Positions 13,334 to 25,769 of a stretch of 64,000 nt of DNA are shown piece after piece. Where the stretch lies: assembly GCF_964199755.1 (NCBI RefSeq), contig NC_133930.1:28793571-28857570 (forward strand), in the 5' to 3' direction. This stretch comes from Larus michahellis. Its lineage: Eukaryota; Chordata; Aves; Charadriiformes; Laridae. Under the pieces are notes generated by a model, which was given only the letters and a program-made list of their open reading frames with translations, was not told where the DNA came from and made no database searches. Position numbers and translations under genes: made by a program. Numbering within the stretch: the first letter of the stretch is position 1; each line of letters opens with the position of its first letter.

Positions 13334-13922
13334 GCATGGCCAGCCAGTCAAGGGAGATGATTCTGCCCCTCTACTCTGCACTCGTGAGACCCCATCTGCA
13401 GTACTGCATCTAGCTCTGGAGTCCTCAGCACAAGAAGGATGTGGACTTTTTGGAGCAAGTCTAGAGGAGGGCCACGAAGATGCTCAGAGGGCTGGAGCAC
13501 CTCTCCTACAAAGACAGGCTGAGAGAGCTGGGGTTGTTCAGCCTGGAGAAGAGAAGGCTCCAGGGGTACCTTGTAGCGGCCTTCCAGTACCTGAAGGGGG
13601 CCTACAGGAAAGATGGAGAGGGACTCTTGATCAGGGAGCGTAGTGACAGGACAAGGGATAACGGTTTTAAACTGAAAGAGGGTAGACTCAGATTAGGTAT
13701 CAGGCAGCAATTCTTTACTATGAGGGTGGTGAGACACTGGAACAGGCTGCCCAGAGAAGCTGTGGAAGCCCCATCCCTGGAAGTGTTCAAGGCCAGGCTG
13801 GATGGGGCTTTGAGCAGCCTGGTCTAGTGGGAGGTGTCCCTGCCCATGGCAGGGTGGTTAGAACTATATAATCTTTAAGGTTTGTTCCAACCCAAACCAT
13901 TCTATTATTCTATGATTCTGTG
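13334..13922 (+). mobile_element. CR1 fragment, 5'-truncated, with complete 3' end
   Basis: This is the 3' part of a CR1 element. It begins within the reverse transcriptase C-terminal region (TCTGCCCCTCTACTCTGCAC), continues through the terminal domain and ends with TTCTATTATTCTATGATTCT. The C-terminal domain is readable in the frame 13480-13827 ([20 protein letters not shown], then [14 protein letters not shown]), while the preceding part is in another frame and carries stops. The 3' UTR (AGGTGTCCCTGCCCATGGCA) marks a different subfamily from the copies at 1-2592 and 45.28-46.59 kb; the fragment at 29.13 kb is of the same type. It is non-functional. Confidence 0.95.
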
Positions 13923-15262
13923 TCAAAATCAGAGGAGTTCTGTAAAGTTCTGTAAAATAAAGTTGCTATTTCCATCTCAGAAATGAATAGGATATTTGTT
14001 ATCAGAGGTTGTGACATAAAACTTGGGAAAAAACTAATGTGGTTCAGACTTAAAAACTTTAAAGCCAAGGACTCTGGCATCTGCCCAATAACAATACTGG
14101 CTGATGCTCAACAGAATGAGAAAAGTCTCATACGGATCCAAGAAACTTTGGAAATGCTAATTAAATGTTGAAGTTAAGATTTTAAGTCGATGCACTTAGC
14201 CTGACCCCTTGTTTGCATTGCTGCCTGTGCCTAGCAAGTGACACAGCTGTCACGCAGTAACAGTGGCTTTCCCAAGCCCCACCATTTCTCCATAGGGAGG
14301 TAATGTTCACCATCTAGTGCCCACAGTGGGCGACAGTGAAAGGAGGCTAGCAGGCAAGGCTCACACCTTCACTCTTACCCGCTTTGTCCTGGGGTGGCTG
14401 GGGCTGCTGCCACGTAGCCTGGAGGCAGCTCCTGCGCAGACAAGAAGCACTAGGCATGACTAACATGAAGGGAGACGCCAGGCTCAGACCATATTCTTGC
14501 AGATTTACCACAGCCCAAAGGGAAAATGAATACTAATGAATTCCTAACCCTTAGAGACTGCAATACATATTTATGCTAGATCACCACGTTACAGGCACAA
14601 GTGTACACTGCAATGACAGCTTCATTTGGCAGACACAATGAAAGCCCAATGAAAAAAGGATCCTAACAGGTCACCATTGCAACGAGACACTGCAGTCCTG
14701 TTGGCAGCTTCATTAGGAAGGGACTATCTGAAACTGCCTCCAGTATCACAGGTGCTTTTAGACGTGGCACAGAAGCGTGGTAGCAAGGGGTTTGCACATA
14801 GGAGACAATATTAGATGCACAATTTCTTGTTTTGTTGCTCAGCTTATCAAGGATGCCTATCTTTATATAAAAATGGATAAAATAAAATAACATATTGGCC
14901 ATCAATTGTTATTGCAGGGCTCACATATTTGTTTAGGATAGATAATTGCAATATATCATGCTATTTTGTGCACTATTAAACATACCAACAGTCATTGCAG
15001 TCACCTCACAAATACAACATACTGTTTTATTTACAGGAGTTTGACATGAGAAGAATATTTAGGGAGAGGGTATGCTAGAGATAAAACAGGCTGCCCGTAA
15101 GCCTTTGCCTGAGAGGAGTGTGATCAAACGTGGTTTTCCATATTCTGTTATAGCTGGATGATTTCTTTTCACCTCTGGAAAGTAAGATCATCTCTGGGAC
15201 TCTAAAGATCTCACAGAATAATTTATCATAATTTAACAATTTACCTCATAGAAAATGTATTT
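13923..15262. other. Intergenic DNA, nothing recognised
   Basis: Only short chance frames are present. I see no repeat family, gene or RNA structure here. Confidence 0.45.
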
Positions 15263-15570
15263 TTCTCATAGATTGGAAGAAGACCCTGGAGGTCTCTAAT
15301 GTAACGCCCTACTCAAAACAGAGTTGTTACCAAAATTAGGTGAGGCTGCTCATGGCCCCACCCAGTCACGTTCTGTATATCTGCAAGGACAGAGACCCCG
15401 CAGCATCCCTTAACACCCTGTTTCAGTCTAATGACTGTCATGATGAGGAACTCTTTAATAACATCTACTCAGAATTTCCCTTGGTGCAAATTGTGTCCTT
15501 TTACCTTTAGATCTTGGAAAAGACTCTGGCTCCATCTCCTCTGTAACCCCCCAGTAGGTACCTGGGAACC
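15263..15570 (-). mobile_element. Old CR1 fragment, reverse orientation
   Basis: Read on the minus strand this is the CR1 3' region. The plus strand shows the reversed 3' UTR (TTGGAAGAAGACCCTGGAGG), then reversed terminal-domain sequence (CAGAATTTCCCTTGGTGCAA, and AAGACTCTGGCTCCATCTCC). It has many substitutions and small indels compared with the other copies, and the terminal ATTCTATG motif is eroded. I infer one of the oldest CR1 insertions here. The coding part is riddled with changes and has no intact frame. Confidence 0.8.
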
Positions 15571-17306
15571 GCCCCTTTAGGCTTTTTACCTCCCAGCTGG
15601 ACTTGGTTCTCTCAGTCTCACCACCCAGGAGAGGCAAATTAGGATGTGTTGCCCCACGCATCAGGCTCAGTCAGGTGAAGTGCTGGCTGAGGTGTGAGGA
15701 GAAACACATTTTCATCCACCTAAACCTGCATTTTCAACCCCAACTTCTGATTGCTGGTAACTTTCAGGAAGTTTGATTTTGAACGTCAACTGTTTTCCTC
15801 TAGAGCCACGATTCCTATTCTGTCCCCACATCAGGATCAGCAAAACAGGGAGAGAGCACTGTGATTTGTGTTGGTTCCAGCTCGGCCAAACCCAGGAAAC
15901 CGTAAGTTTCTCTGGGGACACGGCGACACCGTGAGGCTGACAGGCCAAGGACATGTGGCTGCAGATGGAAAAAACAGGACTCTTCCACGCTCTGGGAGTT
16001 TTCAGCACAGTTTGTGCTTTTCCTACACCAGTACTGATCTAGTCCTGCTTTTGCATGCCTCAGTGGGAAAACACACCGAGAAAAAAAAAAACGTGAACTT
16101 AATTTAAAAGCCTTTTGGAAAAAGGACTGCCTTTCTTGGACTTGCCATATAGTACCATGTAGGCTGGCAGATCTTAAACAAGGAGTTCATGAAGAGGTAG
16201 TTGTATTACTAGACACATATGAAAAAACACACATGAAAAAACCCCCCTCATCTTGCACTTAGAGCCATGGATGGCTCAGCACTGCCTTCAAAAGAAATCC
16301 CACTAATTTTAACGTTGGGTTATGAACACGGGCCTCTTCCCATGTTTAACTGAGAACAGATGAGAGCTGCGGCTTCTCTGTATCGTCTGCACACGCTGCT
16401 GCCTTTGTTGTAAATGCCGTGGGGATCAGATTCCTCCCGCTTTTTCAGATGTCTCCACTGTCATTCCTTAAAAGAAAAAAAAAAGTAAAAGAAATACCTT
16501 GCAGTGTTACTAGTGGTCATCATTTTCAAGAGGAGATGAAAAAGCCAACTAAACCACTTCTGGGACAAATCCAAAGCCTTTCTGTTTGTCCTGTGTCCTT
16601 CACTGATCACACAAGTTGGTGAGCACATTAAAAACCACCCAGTGAGGGGGCCCTTGCCTCCCATCCCCTGTTTGAATGGGGCCAGGCCAGGCTGGCTTCG
16701 TGGACTAAAATGCTCCTGGGAGGCACGAGGAACATCCGTGTTCCCCTGTTGCTTCCCACCCTCACACCCCTGACGAATTAGCTGGATTTTTCTTTGTGAA
16801 GGAAATAGTTTCTTGGGATGACAGTAATACACACCCATGCCCTCTTTGGCACAAGATAGGTGGAATTAAGTACCAGCAGTCTTCTCAAAATGGACATTAT
16901 TTCACCCTCATCCCATTTGTAGCTCTTTCTTTTACTTAAAATCCATTAAAAGCACAGGTATCAATGCTGCCCACTACACAACAGTGCAGCACAGACAACA
17001 TGGTTGGTAACCTCCGAAAAATGCGTGCTTTCCAGTGTCTCCATCTACTCATGTTTTGTGGTGCAGGTGCCCAGTTAAGTAACACACAGACATGCCAGTG
17101 GGTCAGTATTTTTTCTTAAGGCATGCAGAGATCTTGAGGAAGGTCAAAAGAAGAATCAGGCAAATTCAATGCTGGTCTCAGAAACCCACAGTGTTAGGTC
17201 ACTTTGGGATTTGGCCTCAGTTTGAGCTTGAGATTGGTCTCTAACCTAAGCTCTGCAGCAGCTGAAATTTCTGCTTCTCCTCTGGCTGGCCCTTATTACA
17301 GCAATT
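15571..17306. other. Intergenic DNA, nothing recognised
   Basis: It contains A-rich tracts (16079-16091 and 16471-16484) and short frames of up to 125 codons without any family signature. No gene or named repeat can be supported. Confidence 0.45.
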
Positions 17307-17366
17307 GGGTCAAACACTGGGACAGGCTGCCTGAAGAGGCTGTGAAATGTCCACCTGTGGAGAGGT
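17307..17366 (+). mobile_element. Possible very short CR1 remnant
   Basis: About 60 bases read like the conserved CR1 C-terminal stretch: the local translation VKHWDRLPEEAVKCPPVE resembles [18 protein letters not shown] in better copies. Sequence on either side does not continue the match, so this is either a remnant with both sides eroded or a chance resemblance. Confidence 0.45.
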
Positions 17367-20300
17367 CTGGAGCAACCAATGGAGGTGCCTTGACCAGGGA
17401 TTTGATCACAGGCCCTTGGTGTTCTCCAGCCTGAAGTTGGCTGTGGCTCCAGCACCTCCTTCTGGTTTCCCACATTGCCCCAGGACATTTTTCTGACTTG
17501 ATTCTCAAGCCATTTTCTGCAGTCTCCCCTGAGATGCAATGAAGTGAGTGTCATTTGTGATTTGATGCAATGTCCCATCAGCACGTGCCCAACCTCTTTG
17601 TGGCGAAGGTATATCAACAACATCTGGAGATGGCAGGGCTCAGTCTCTCTGTTGTCAGCTCTTCAGTCAACAGCCACAAGACAAACTGCAGGGCTGGGGT
17701 AAGACAACATGTAGATCTTTTTCTGTTTTTTAAGTTTGGGAGGGATTGTTTGATTTTTAAGAAAAATTGCTGTCTCGCTGGCTGGATTTGGCAGCTGCTG
17801 GATTCCAAGGAAGAAAAATACCATGTTCAAGCTGTAACAACCTAGGATCTAAACTTTGTTCTTGCTCTTATCGTGGTCAGGGCTCAGACTGGGGTTGAGG
17901 ACAGGGAGCTGCCCCATCTCCACAGCTTGCTGCCTGCGCTCCTCCTTCTTTCGCCTTTGTATGGCTTTGCTGCCCCTCTGGTAACGGATTACTCCTGTTC
18001 ACTTTGGAAGAGAACTGTCTGGCAAGAACTGTATGAAATGTGTACTAGGACAATACCACCCATGTACAAAGGTTTTATGAAAAAAACACATGTACTCGAG
18101 AAGATTAATCCTGGTTTCCGCAGCATAAGCTTGTAAACCCACAGGTAAGAGTCCTTACGTGAGGAGAAAGATGTCACTCCTTGCTCTAACTGTGCCTTCT
18201 GTTGTTGTTTCTAACATGTTCGGTAGTCAGGGTGATTACTGTCATTATGATAATAGGATATCAATGTAACCACAAAAGTGTAAATACAGCACGTATTTAT
18301 AAAGTACTGGGGAGGTATCCAAATTAGCTCAGAGCAGTGCAACATTTGAATGGCTTTATTCTGAACACTTAATTTAATACCTGGTATTTTCAGTAGTCAT
18401 GGCAGAATTATACTAGCAGGCTACTGCTTCCCTTCAGTGGAAGTTACTGATATAACACTGGAACAGCATGCAGAGAAGGGTGCCAACACTGCCAGATAGG
18501 AAGAATTCCTGCAAGAGAGGTCTGTATCTATTTTAGGGTCCTGAAGAAGGTTCAAAAAAAAAAAAAACCCAAACAAACCAAAACAACAAAGTGTGTGATC
18601 AGGGTCTATTACGACAATTGCAAGCAAAGAGAGTCCTACCACTAAGAGGTTTTCCCTCTCCCAAGCTTTCCTTGCCAGAGGGCTACTCGCAGACCCTCAT
18701 CTGTCGAAAGCCATGAGGGTGCATGGCTCTCTGTTGGTAAGGTAGCAAGGCCCCACCATTAAGCAAACAGAACATCCCCCAGCAACGCAAAAGAACTGTG
18801 TATTTCTTCTCCTCTTATCCTGTAGTAGTGCTATAGATCACTTATTTCCAAAAGACCACAAAGGCCACTTCAGCATTAGAGAATGGTTTAGAAAAGTTCG
18901 TTTGCCCAGCTGTGTAGCAGAAGCCCCACCACACACCTTAGGGACAGCAACCAGCTCATTCAAAACCCATTGCACTGCAAAACTTTGCAATAAAGAGTTT
19001 ACATATCAAACCTTGAACAAAGCACAGAAATCACTGCATGAAGACAGGGAGAGGGTAGTCCTGAGACAGGTAGTCCTGCAGTTAATCAATCTGACCCCAA
19101 ATGATTACCAAATGACTGTCACCCTCTTCCTAGGTTTGGCTTCAGATGGAGCTAACCTTAGCGCAGAGCTTTGCATCGGGAGCAAAACTGATCTCACAAG
19201 AGCTGTTATTTTATCTAGACAACCAAGATGACTGCAGAGGACAGAGGCAAGGAAATGAGAAATGTTTCCTAAGGATCACATACTATATACAGGTATAGCA
19301 AAACACAATAAGCCATAAGTGATGATTCCTCATATCAGTGATTAATGCACCCGCTCACTCATTTATTTGAGCAAGTCCATGGCCAGGGGTGTCCCTTATT
19401 GGTGGGACAGACAGTATGGTGACAGGAGACAGTATGGTGAAAGCTGGTTCTTTTCCCTTTCCCTTTTATAATGATTCTACTATGCTACCTATGATTCCTA
19501 CTATGGTATATTAACTCCTATTAGCTTCTCCATGCACATGGCCATGCATGACAGGCCTCATTAAAATATGCATATTTGTCACTGAAATCATCCTAGTTTG
19601 AGATCAATTTTTCCTAGTTCCATATCAAAGGTTTTGTCCAAAGAGTAGCGTCCCTTCAACAAGCCAGTACCTATCTCAGAAATCCTGTACGTCAGCAAAA
19701 GGCTTTCCACATCTGTAAGTACCGGCACAACAAACGTTTAAAAGTTTATGCTGCACACAGAGGTACGTGATGAAGTCTGTGCCTCAGACTGTGCTAAAGT
19801 GTGAGCCTGTGTTAGCCTAAGGAAGTCAAGGGCAGGGCGTTATCGGCGTTATAGCTATTTTGGCAGCACTTGTAACTGAAGTGTCAACGCAGAGAGGGAA
19901 CCAGGTTCTGTCCCTTCTTTCCATCCCTCTGTCCTCATCAGCAGGTAAAGCCACAGGTACGCCAAAGACAGCGTGTTTATGGGCAGCAATGCCTCATGCC
20001 AACGACAGGGCACACTGCTTTGCCTTGCTTCTGCTCTTGTAAAAAACATGGCTAGGTGTGTGCCTGGAAAAAGCAACAACCCTAAATCCCTACAGAGAAT
20101 TCTCCCCCAGGAAAGAGTGGAAGATTGACATTAATCTTGCAGGTTAACATGTACCACTTTGCCTTTATCATAACTGCAGTATCAGGAAACTTGTGTAGAA
20201 CTGAGTCCTCAGGAGAAAGACCTTGAGAGGCAGGATACTCTCATCCAGCAAGTTTGGGAGATTAAATTCCTGACTTCCAGAGCATGAGAGCCTATGTGCA

Positions 20301-22304
20301 ATTCTGTCTTATATCCACAGGTGTCAGTGAAAGACCGGCACTTCTGAGTTTTCTGGAGCAAAAAATCACGGTTGGACTGAGACACAGAAGTTCAATGTAG
20401 CTGAACTCCAGGATTGTAGGCCCATCACCTGGAAAGTATGCAATTTAAGAAGGACTTCAAAAGACACAGTTTCCTGGCATGCTCAGAAAAGACCATTATT
20501 GAAATGAGGGTGGATGAACAAGTCAGAGGAGTAGTTCCCTTCCATACCAATCTAAGCCCTTCCTTTGTGCCATAAAACCCTACGTGTTTTCTCTTTATTC
20601 CTCAGGCAAGACACTTCCAGTTTCCCCATCCCGTGGCTCCCTTCGTGTGTTAAATTCCCAATGTGTATTCCATTCCCTCTACTGGACCCTGCAGGTCCAA
20701 GCTTACCTTCTCTGTCAGCGCTGGACAATTTCTGCTTCATTTGTGCTTTTCCACACCAACGTCATCAAGCTTCTAGTTAATGAAAAAGATAAAAAGTGCC
20801 TTCTGCAGTCCTTCTAATTAAGGCATCCCAGAGTGTTATTGCTACTGCGAGAGCCACTAGAAGAGTGAGAGAGATCTCACGTACGACATGAGAAGTACCT
20901 TAGACATGGATGTTTTGCACTCCTCACTCCCAGCCAGGGCTCAAGATTACATTTGGCCCGTGAGGGCACCGAGACAAGGCAGATCTTAAGGAGGACTGTT
21001 TCTTGCAAAGAGAGGGAGTGGGTGCTTGCAGCTGTCCTCAGGGACATGCGGTCAACTAAACTGCTGCACCCTCCACGGGGTCTGCCCGTGAAGGTGATGG
21101 TGATGCAAATACTGTGATGCTGTGGTACTTGCAGGTTTGTGATCTCCATCCAGGCAGGACAGTCCTTTGGAAGCAGACGCAGGATAAAGCATCCCCTTGC
21201 AGGAACCACCTGGGATCACTTGGGGATACGGCTGTATCCTGATACATGCCTCCTACACAGGAGCTACAGGTGTAAAGCAGCTTCTTGCTGTGAAGGAGAA
21301 AAAGGAAAATAGTCTTTCCCAAGCAGATCACTGCTCTGTATCAGCCTAACTGTATAAGCAATTGTCTACTGATTTTTCATTTGTGAAAAAAACAAACCTG
21401 TCATGCACCCCTTCCTTCCCAGGGCAGCATACACACGCTCCTCATCACTGCTTCCCTGCAGAAAATCCTCTCTGACAGGGAACACACTGTGGTGCTAAAT
21501 CACCCTCCCTTGTCAAAACAGAGACACAGACCAAGCTGGGAGGCAGCTACATGGCTGCTCCGGCCATTTCACACTGCAGCTGCAAGTGTCCTTGGCCTAG
21601 GCTGAGAGCAGGGCTGAGCACTGATGCTGCCAGCCACCGAGGCTGGCACAATCCTGGCTAAGCCATGGTGTCAGGGACATCCTTCCCCTGCTGCTGCTCC
21701 TTGGGTGGGCACTCCCAGCTGCAGGATGAGGCTGGGGCAGGAGTGCTTTGCCTGGGCACCTGCTGGCCGGCATGCCTGTGAGGGATGCCCGGGTAGAAAG
21801 CCAGGAGCTAGGCTTGCTGCGCTTGCAGGTTTGTGTCTCTTCAGGGGTTTCATCTTTGCAATTCTGGAAACAGTAAATAAAAGGCATGTGAGCTCCCCCA
21901 CCCATCCTATGGAGGCTCTCACTTCCGTGAGATTTTATTTCCCTCAATTTACCTTTTATTAGTTGTGATTTGAAAAGAAGATAATTCATTAAATTTTGAG
22001 ACTTAGGATGGAACTGAGATGGAGCTTACCAGAGAAACTCATGAGATATTGATTGTTGCAGTTGTGATGCTGCTGGCACGTTAGTGAGGAAAAAAATCAT
22101 GCACATGATCGTTTCTGAGGTGTGACATTTCTTGTTTGCAGGAGAAGAAGATAAGGTGCAATGCTTAAAGAAATGGGAAGAAGATGATTCTATGGAAGAA
22201 TATAGGAAGTTGTTCCCCAAGTGAAGGACATGGTATACTAAGAGAATTTCCTGCTGTGCAATGGAAGTTAACATAAACACTTGCTTTGTTTTTTTTAAAT
22301 ACCG

Positions 22305-22388
22305 TTATAATATATGAATATATAAAAATAGTTATATATGAATATATATGGATATATATATGAGAAAGAAAATATACGGATATATACA
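22305..22388. repeat. AT-rich tract with TATATG units
   Basis: About 85 bases of imperfect repeats of TATATG, TATATA and GAATATA. It is a degenerate microsatellite. The minus-strand frame across it (ISYIYIHIYSY type) is a by-product of the repeat. Confidence 0.8.
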
Positions 22389-23573
22389 AATACCGTGCCC
22401 CTGTGAAAACCTTTTTTTCATGAAAAATTAATGTTTAAACAATGAAGTACGATAAAAGTTCCCAAACAAAAATGAGTGTTCATTAAATACTTTCATTTTA
22501 TGTCAAGTGTAATCAAATGTAGAACTACATTATGCTAACTATCTTTTGAAAACTGCACTTTACTTCCAACTGCTCAGAAATACTCTGGATGTCACTAGAA
22601 GAGCAACTAAACCAACATTACAGTCTGCACAGGTTTACACTAGTCTGCACTCTTTGCTGTCAATGAAGCAGTCTCGTGCTTTGCAATTTACAAATGATAA
22701 ACATTTGTACTACTTATTAGAGCAAATCTCTCCATTTGCCATTCTCCATCATAATCCATAGAGCATCTACACAGTATTCAAGGCAAAAGACTCTCTGTTT
22801 TCAAAACCATAATTATTCTATCGTGTTGTCCCAGTGAACTAATTTTGGGTTTGGTGACTATTTTTTATTATTTGGAGGAAAAAAATCTCATTAAAGCTAG
22901 CTCCACTCCTGTTAGTCTTGCAGACTACCCCTACCATGTGAAAAGGGATATTTGGTGATCAGATTTGTGTTAAGACAGTGAAACAAGATCCCTGTAACGT
23001 CATATGCAGTGGAAGGGGGAAGAATCCACAGCAAAACCGTTTTACTTCAATTCTATGCCCAAGACAAACCTTCCAAATCTGCACTCCCCTTCAGAGGTCT
23101 GTGAATCCATGAGCAGGCATGTGGTGCATGATGTAAATCACCATGGTGTAGGCAGTGGCAGCTCCCATCTGCCTCTCTAAGGTTATTTCTGAGCCTTGCA
23201 GCGCTGGTACCTCACAGTGTTCAACGTGGCACCTCCAAACAGTGGCCACCTGTGTGCAGGCACTGACCTGAGCCGTGGAACAAGTGTCTCTTCAGGGCAG
23301 CTACAGAGCAACTGTTTTTTCAGTAATTCACAGCCATCCGCTGTTGCTTGCAAATTGTTATGTGCACTGCAGCCCCTGGTCCCCCAGGCAGCTCTGTTCT
23401 AGCTCCAGTAACCCAGCCCGGGACATCGAGACAGGCTGTAGGAATCATAGGGTTGCTACAGTGCCATACCAGGGAGGCTGGTGAAAGGGGCCGAGCCAAG
23501 TCCCAGTTTGTGAGACTGCAACTGTGAGGTCTTATGTTGGAGGTGTTATCGCAGGAGATGTTATGGGTCCTCA

Positions 23574-23599
23574 TTTGGTTTGGTTTGGTTTGCTTTGGT
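23574..23599 (+). repeat. TTTGG pentanucleotide microsatellite
   Basis: Four to five units of TTTGG with one TTTGC variant at the right end. No gene is associated with it. Confidence 0.8.
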
Positions 23600-25769
23600 C
23601 AGGCATCGTTAGTCAGGTACAAGGAGATTCTGCAAATAGCTACGCGCAACTTAGAAGCCCAAGGCAGCTCGTGCCTGTGAGAAGCAGGTAGGCTGTAATG
23701 AGCTATTAAGCTGAGAACTGGAGTGCTCACCACACTGGTCAGGCAGGACCGGCAGGTGAGTACCTGAATCCCTGAGCTGTTACAGCCCTGTCTCACCACC
23801 TGGCTGGCTGAGCCCAGGTTATGCAGCTGTGTCCTACCACAGCTGGGACTGGCATCCCGGGCAGCAAAACCCAGGGGTGGCAGAAGATTGTAGGAGAGCA
23901 ACAGCAAGACGCTATTGCTGAGCTCCTACATCTGGGAGAAATTAAAAATGTAGCAGTGCTTGTGGGGGGAGTGCAGTGTTGGAAAATACAGTCAGTACTG
24001 CCTCTGCTGAAGATTGCCCTTGCAGCTGATGGTGCTTGCTGGCACCTGAACTACTTGGTTTGAATTAAGTATTTAAGGAGCTGTAACTAGAATTTTTTTA
24101 TTATTTTTTTTCTCTAGCCATCTTCCCATACAGCAAATATTGAAGAGAAAGCAACCGTAAGTTCTGCAGGGGCTGGTAAATACTGTGCAGCCTCTCTTGC
24201 TGAAAGGATGACAGTGTTGAATTTTTATTTTTTACTTCAGCAGGTTTGCTAAAGGATTTCTGGACTCTGGTAAGGACTCAGTTAGGATTTATGGATAGTC
24301 CATACTTAGGGGAAACAAATGGTAGAGAATCCGTCAGCTACTGCTTGGTTTTGCAACCCGTGAGTATAAGCCAATCCCACAGCAGGCAAATGTCACCTCT
24401 GTGTAGACAGGAGGCATGTAATAAAAATAAATTATTTTGTGACAATATGATGTGATTTATTTTGCATTCATGTTTTGGAAAATTGCAAAGACATGCGTAT
24501 CAATTGCATGCTACCTATTACCTGTGTATGCTTTTGGATACAGGAGAAATTAATTTCAAGTAACTTTCTGCTGTGCTCAGCTTCTGGTGCTTCTTTTTTC
24601 CAAATATCATGGTTCTTTTTAGGCAATGGTTTTATCGATATATGCCTGTGGATGTCTGCTGGAAAAAATTATACACAATGAGTTTACACCTATTTGCTGC
24701 ACATCGGTACTAACATATATGCTCAGAGATGACAACACAGGGGTAAATTTGCTGCAGTAGTACTGCCCAGAGGCTTTCTTTAGCAGCCTCCTAGAAATAC
24801 AGTAATGATTATAACTACCTCCTAGAAATACCCAAATTATCTGGCATATATGTATCAGACAGAGGCTTTTTGTTATTTTTGAAAGCAATGGAAGTACATT
24901 TCAGAACTCTGAAAGCATAATACCTCATGGTACCAAAATAACAAAGGGAACAATAAAAATGACTGTTGCCAGCTTATTAATGGAGATGTTTGTTTGCACT
25001 AGGAATTCCCCGTTGTGCACATATATCTTTTGATGAAAGCGTCCAGCGGCTATTCCTGGTGAGAAGGCCTTGTCCCTCGCATTATGCCATAAATAAACCA
25101 AATCTTGCCTGAAATTCTTCAGAAAAAGCAACTCTTTGGAAAAGGAGCTCTCTAGTGTCATCTCTTGGTGAAGTGTGGGAAAAGCCACTGGGCACTTCAA
25201 GGGTTCTTTGCACTTTTGTTGAATACACAAGTAATAAAATGGTACACTTTCATCTGAAATCCCATGTTACTGTGGGGTTATCTGGCAAGTCGTATGCTGC
25301 ATGCCTCTATAGCGATAGAGGTGTGGGGGTATGTTTCCCTTATTTCAGCTCTTCAGAAATACCAAAACACTGCCCACGCTCCATAACTTGGGCTGGATTT
25401 CCCGGTTTCACAGCCAGCTGTGCCATGGGCGCAGACAACGCAGCTGGCCCTCCCTGGAGTGATGCCGTGCACCAGGATGGTGACGCCCAGCAGAGCCAGT
25501 GCTAGGGACAGGACAGTGCAGCCCCTGGGGCTCCATCCACCCCCGGAGGCTGTTTGGGCAGGGAGGTCCCTCCCGCTAACTACACCAGGTCCACTACACA
25601 GCTTCAGCCACCATTTTACGGTGGGTGACCACTTTTTCCGACCATGTTGTGTCCCATGTGATGTCATGCTGCCCTGTGACTACCTGCAGGACCAGCCACC
25701 CCACCAGTTTGCCCAGAATCAGATTTAGAAGTGGAGCCCCCACGCTGCTCCAGGCAGCATCATGCCCCA

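Larger units (their letters stand above)
17367..25769. other. Intergenic DNA, no recognisable gene
   Basis: More than 8 kb without a supportable gene. A more G/C-rich patch near 21.54-21.84 kb has open frames on both strands (112, 130 and 83 codons), but none resembles a known family, and overlapping open frames are expected in G/C-rich sequence. A short TTTGG repeat lies at 23574-23599 and an AT-rich tract near 22.3 kb. I looked for capsid, integrase or packaging ATPase traces upstream of the polymerase fossil and saw none. Confidence 0.45.

Noticed and set aside
19389-19440. Near-repeat of GACAGTATGGTGA
   Set aside because: Only two short units with no extension; too little to call a repeat element.
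21597-21989. Overlapping open frames on both strands in a G/C-rich patch
   Set aside because: Stops are scarcer in G/C-rich DNA; neither strand resembles a known protein, and no exon boundaries fit.
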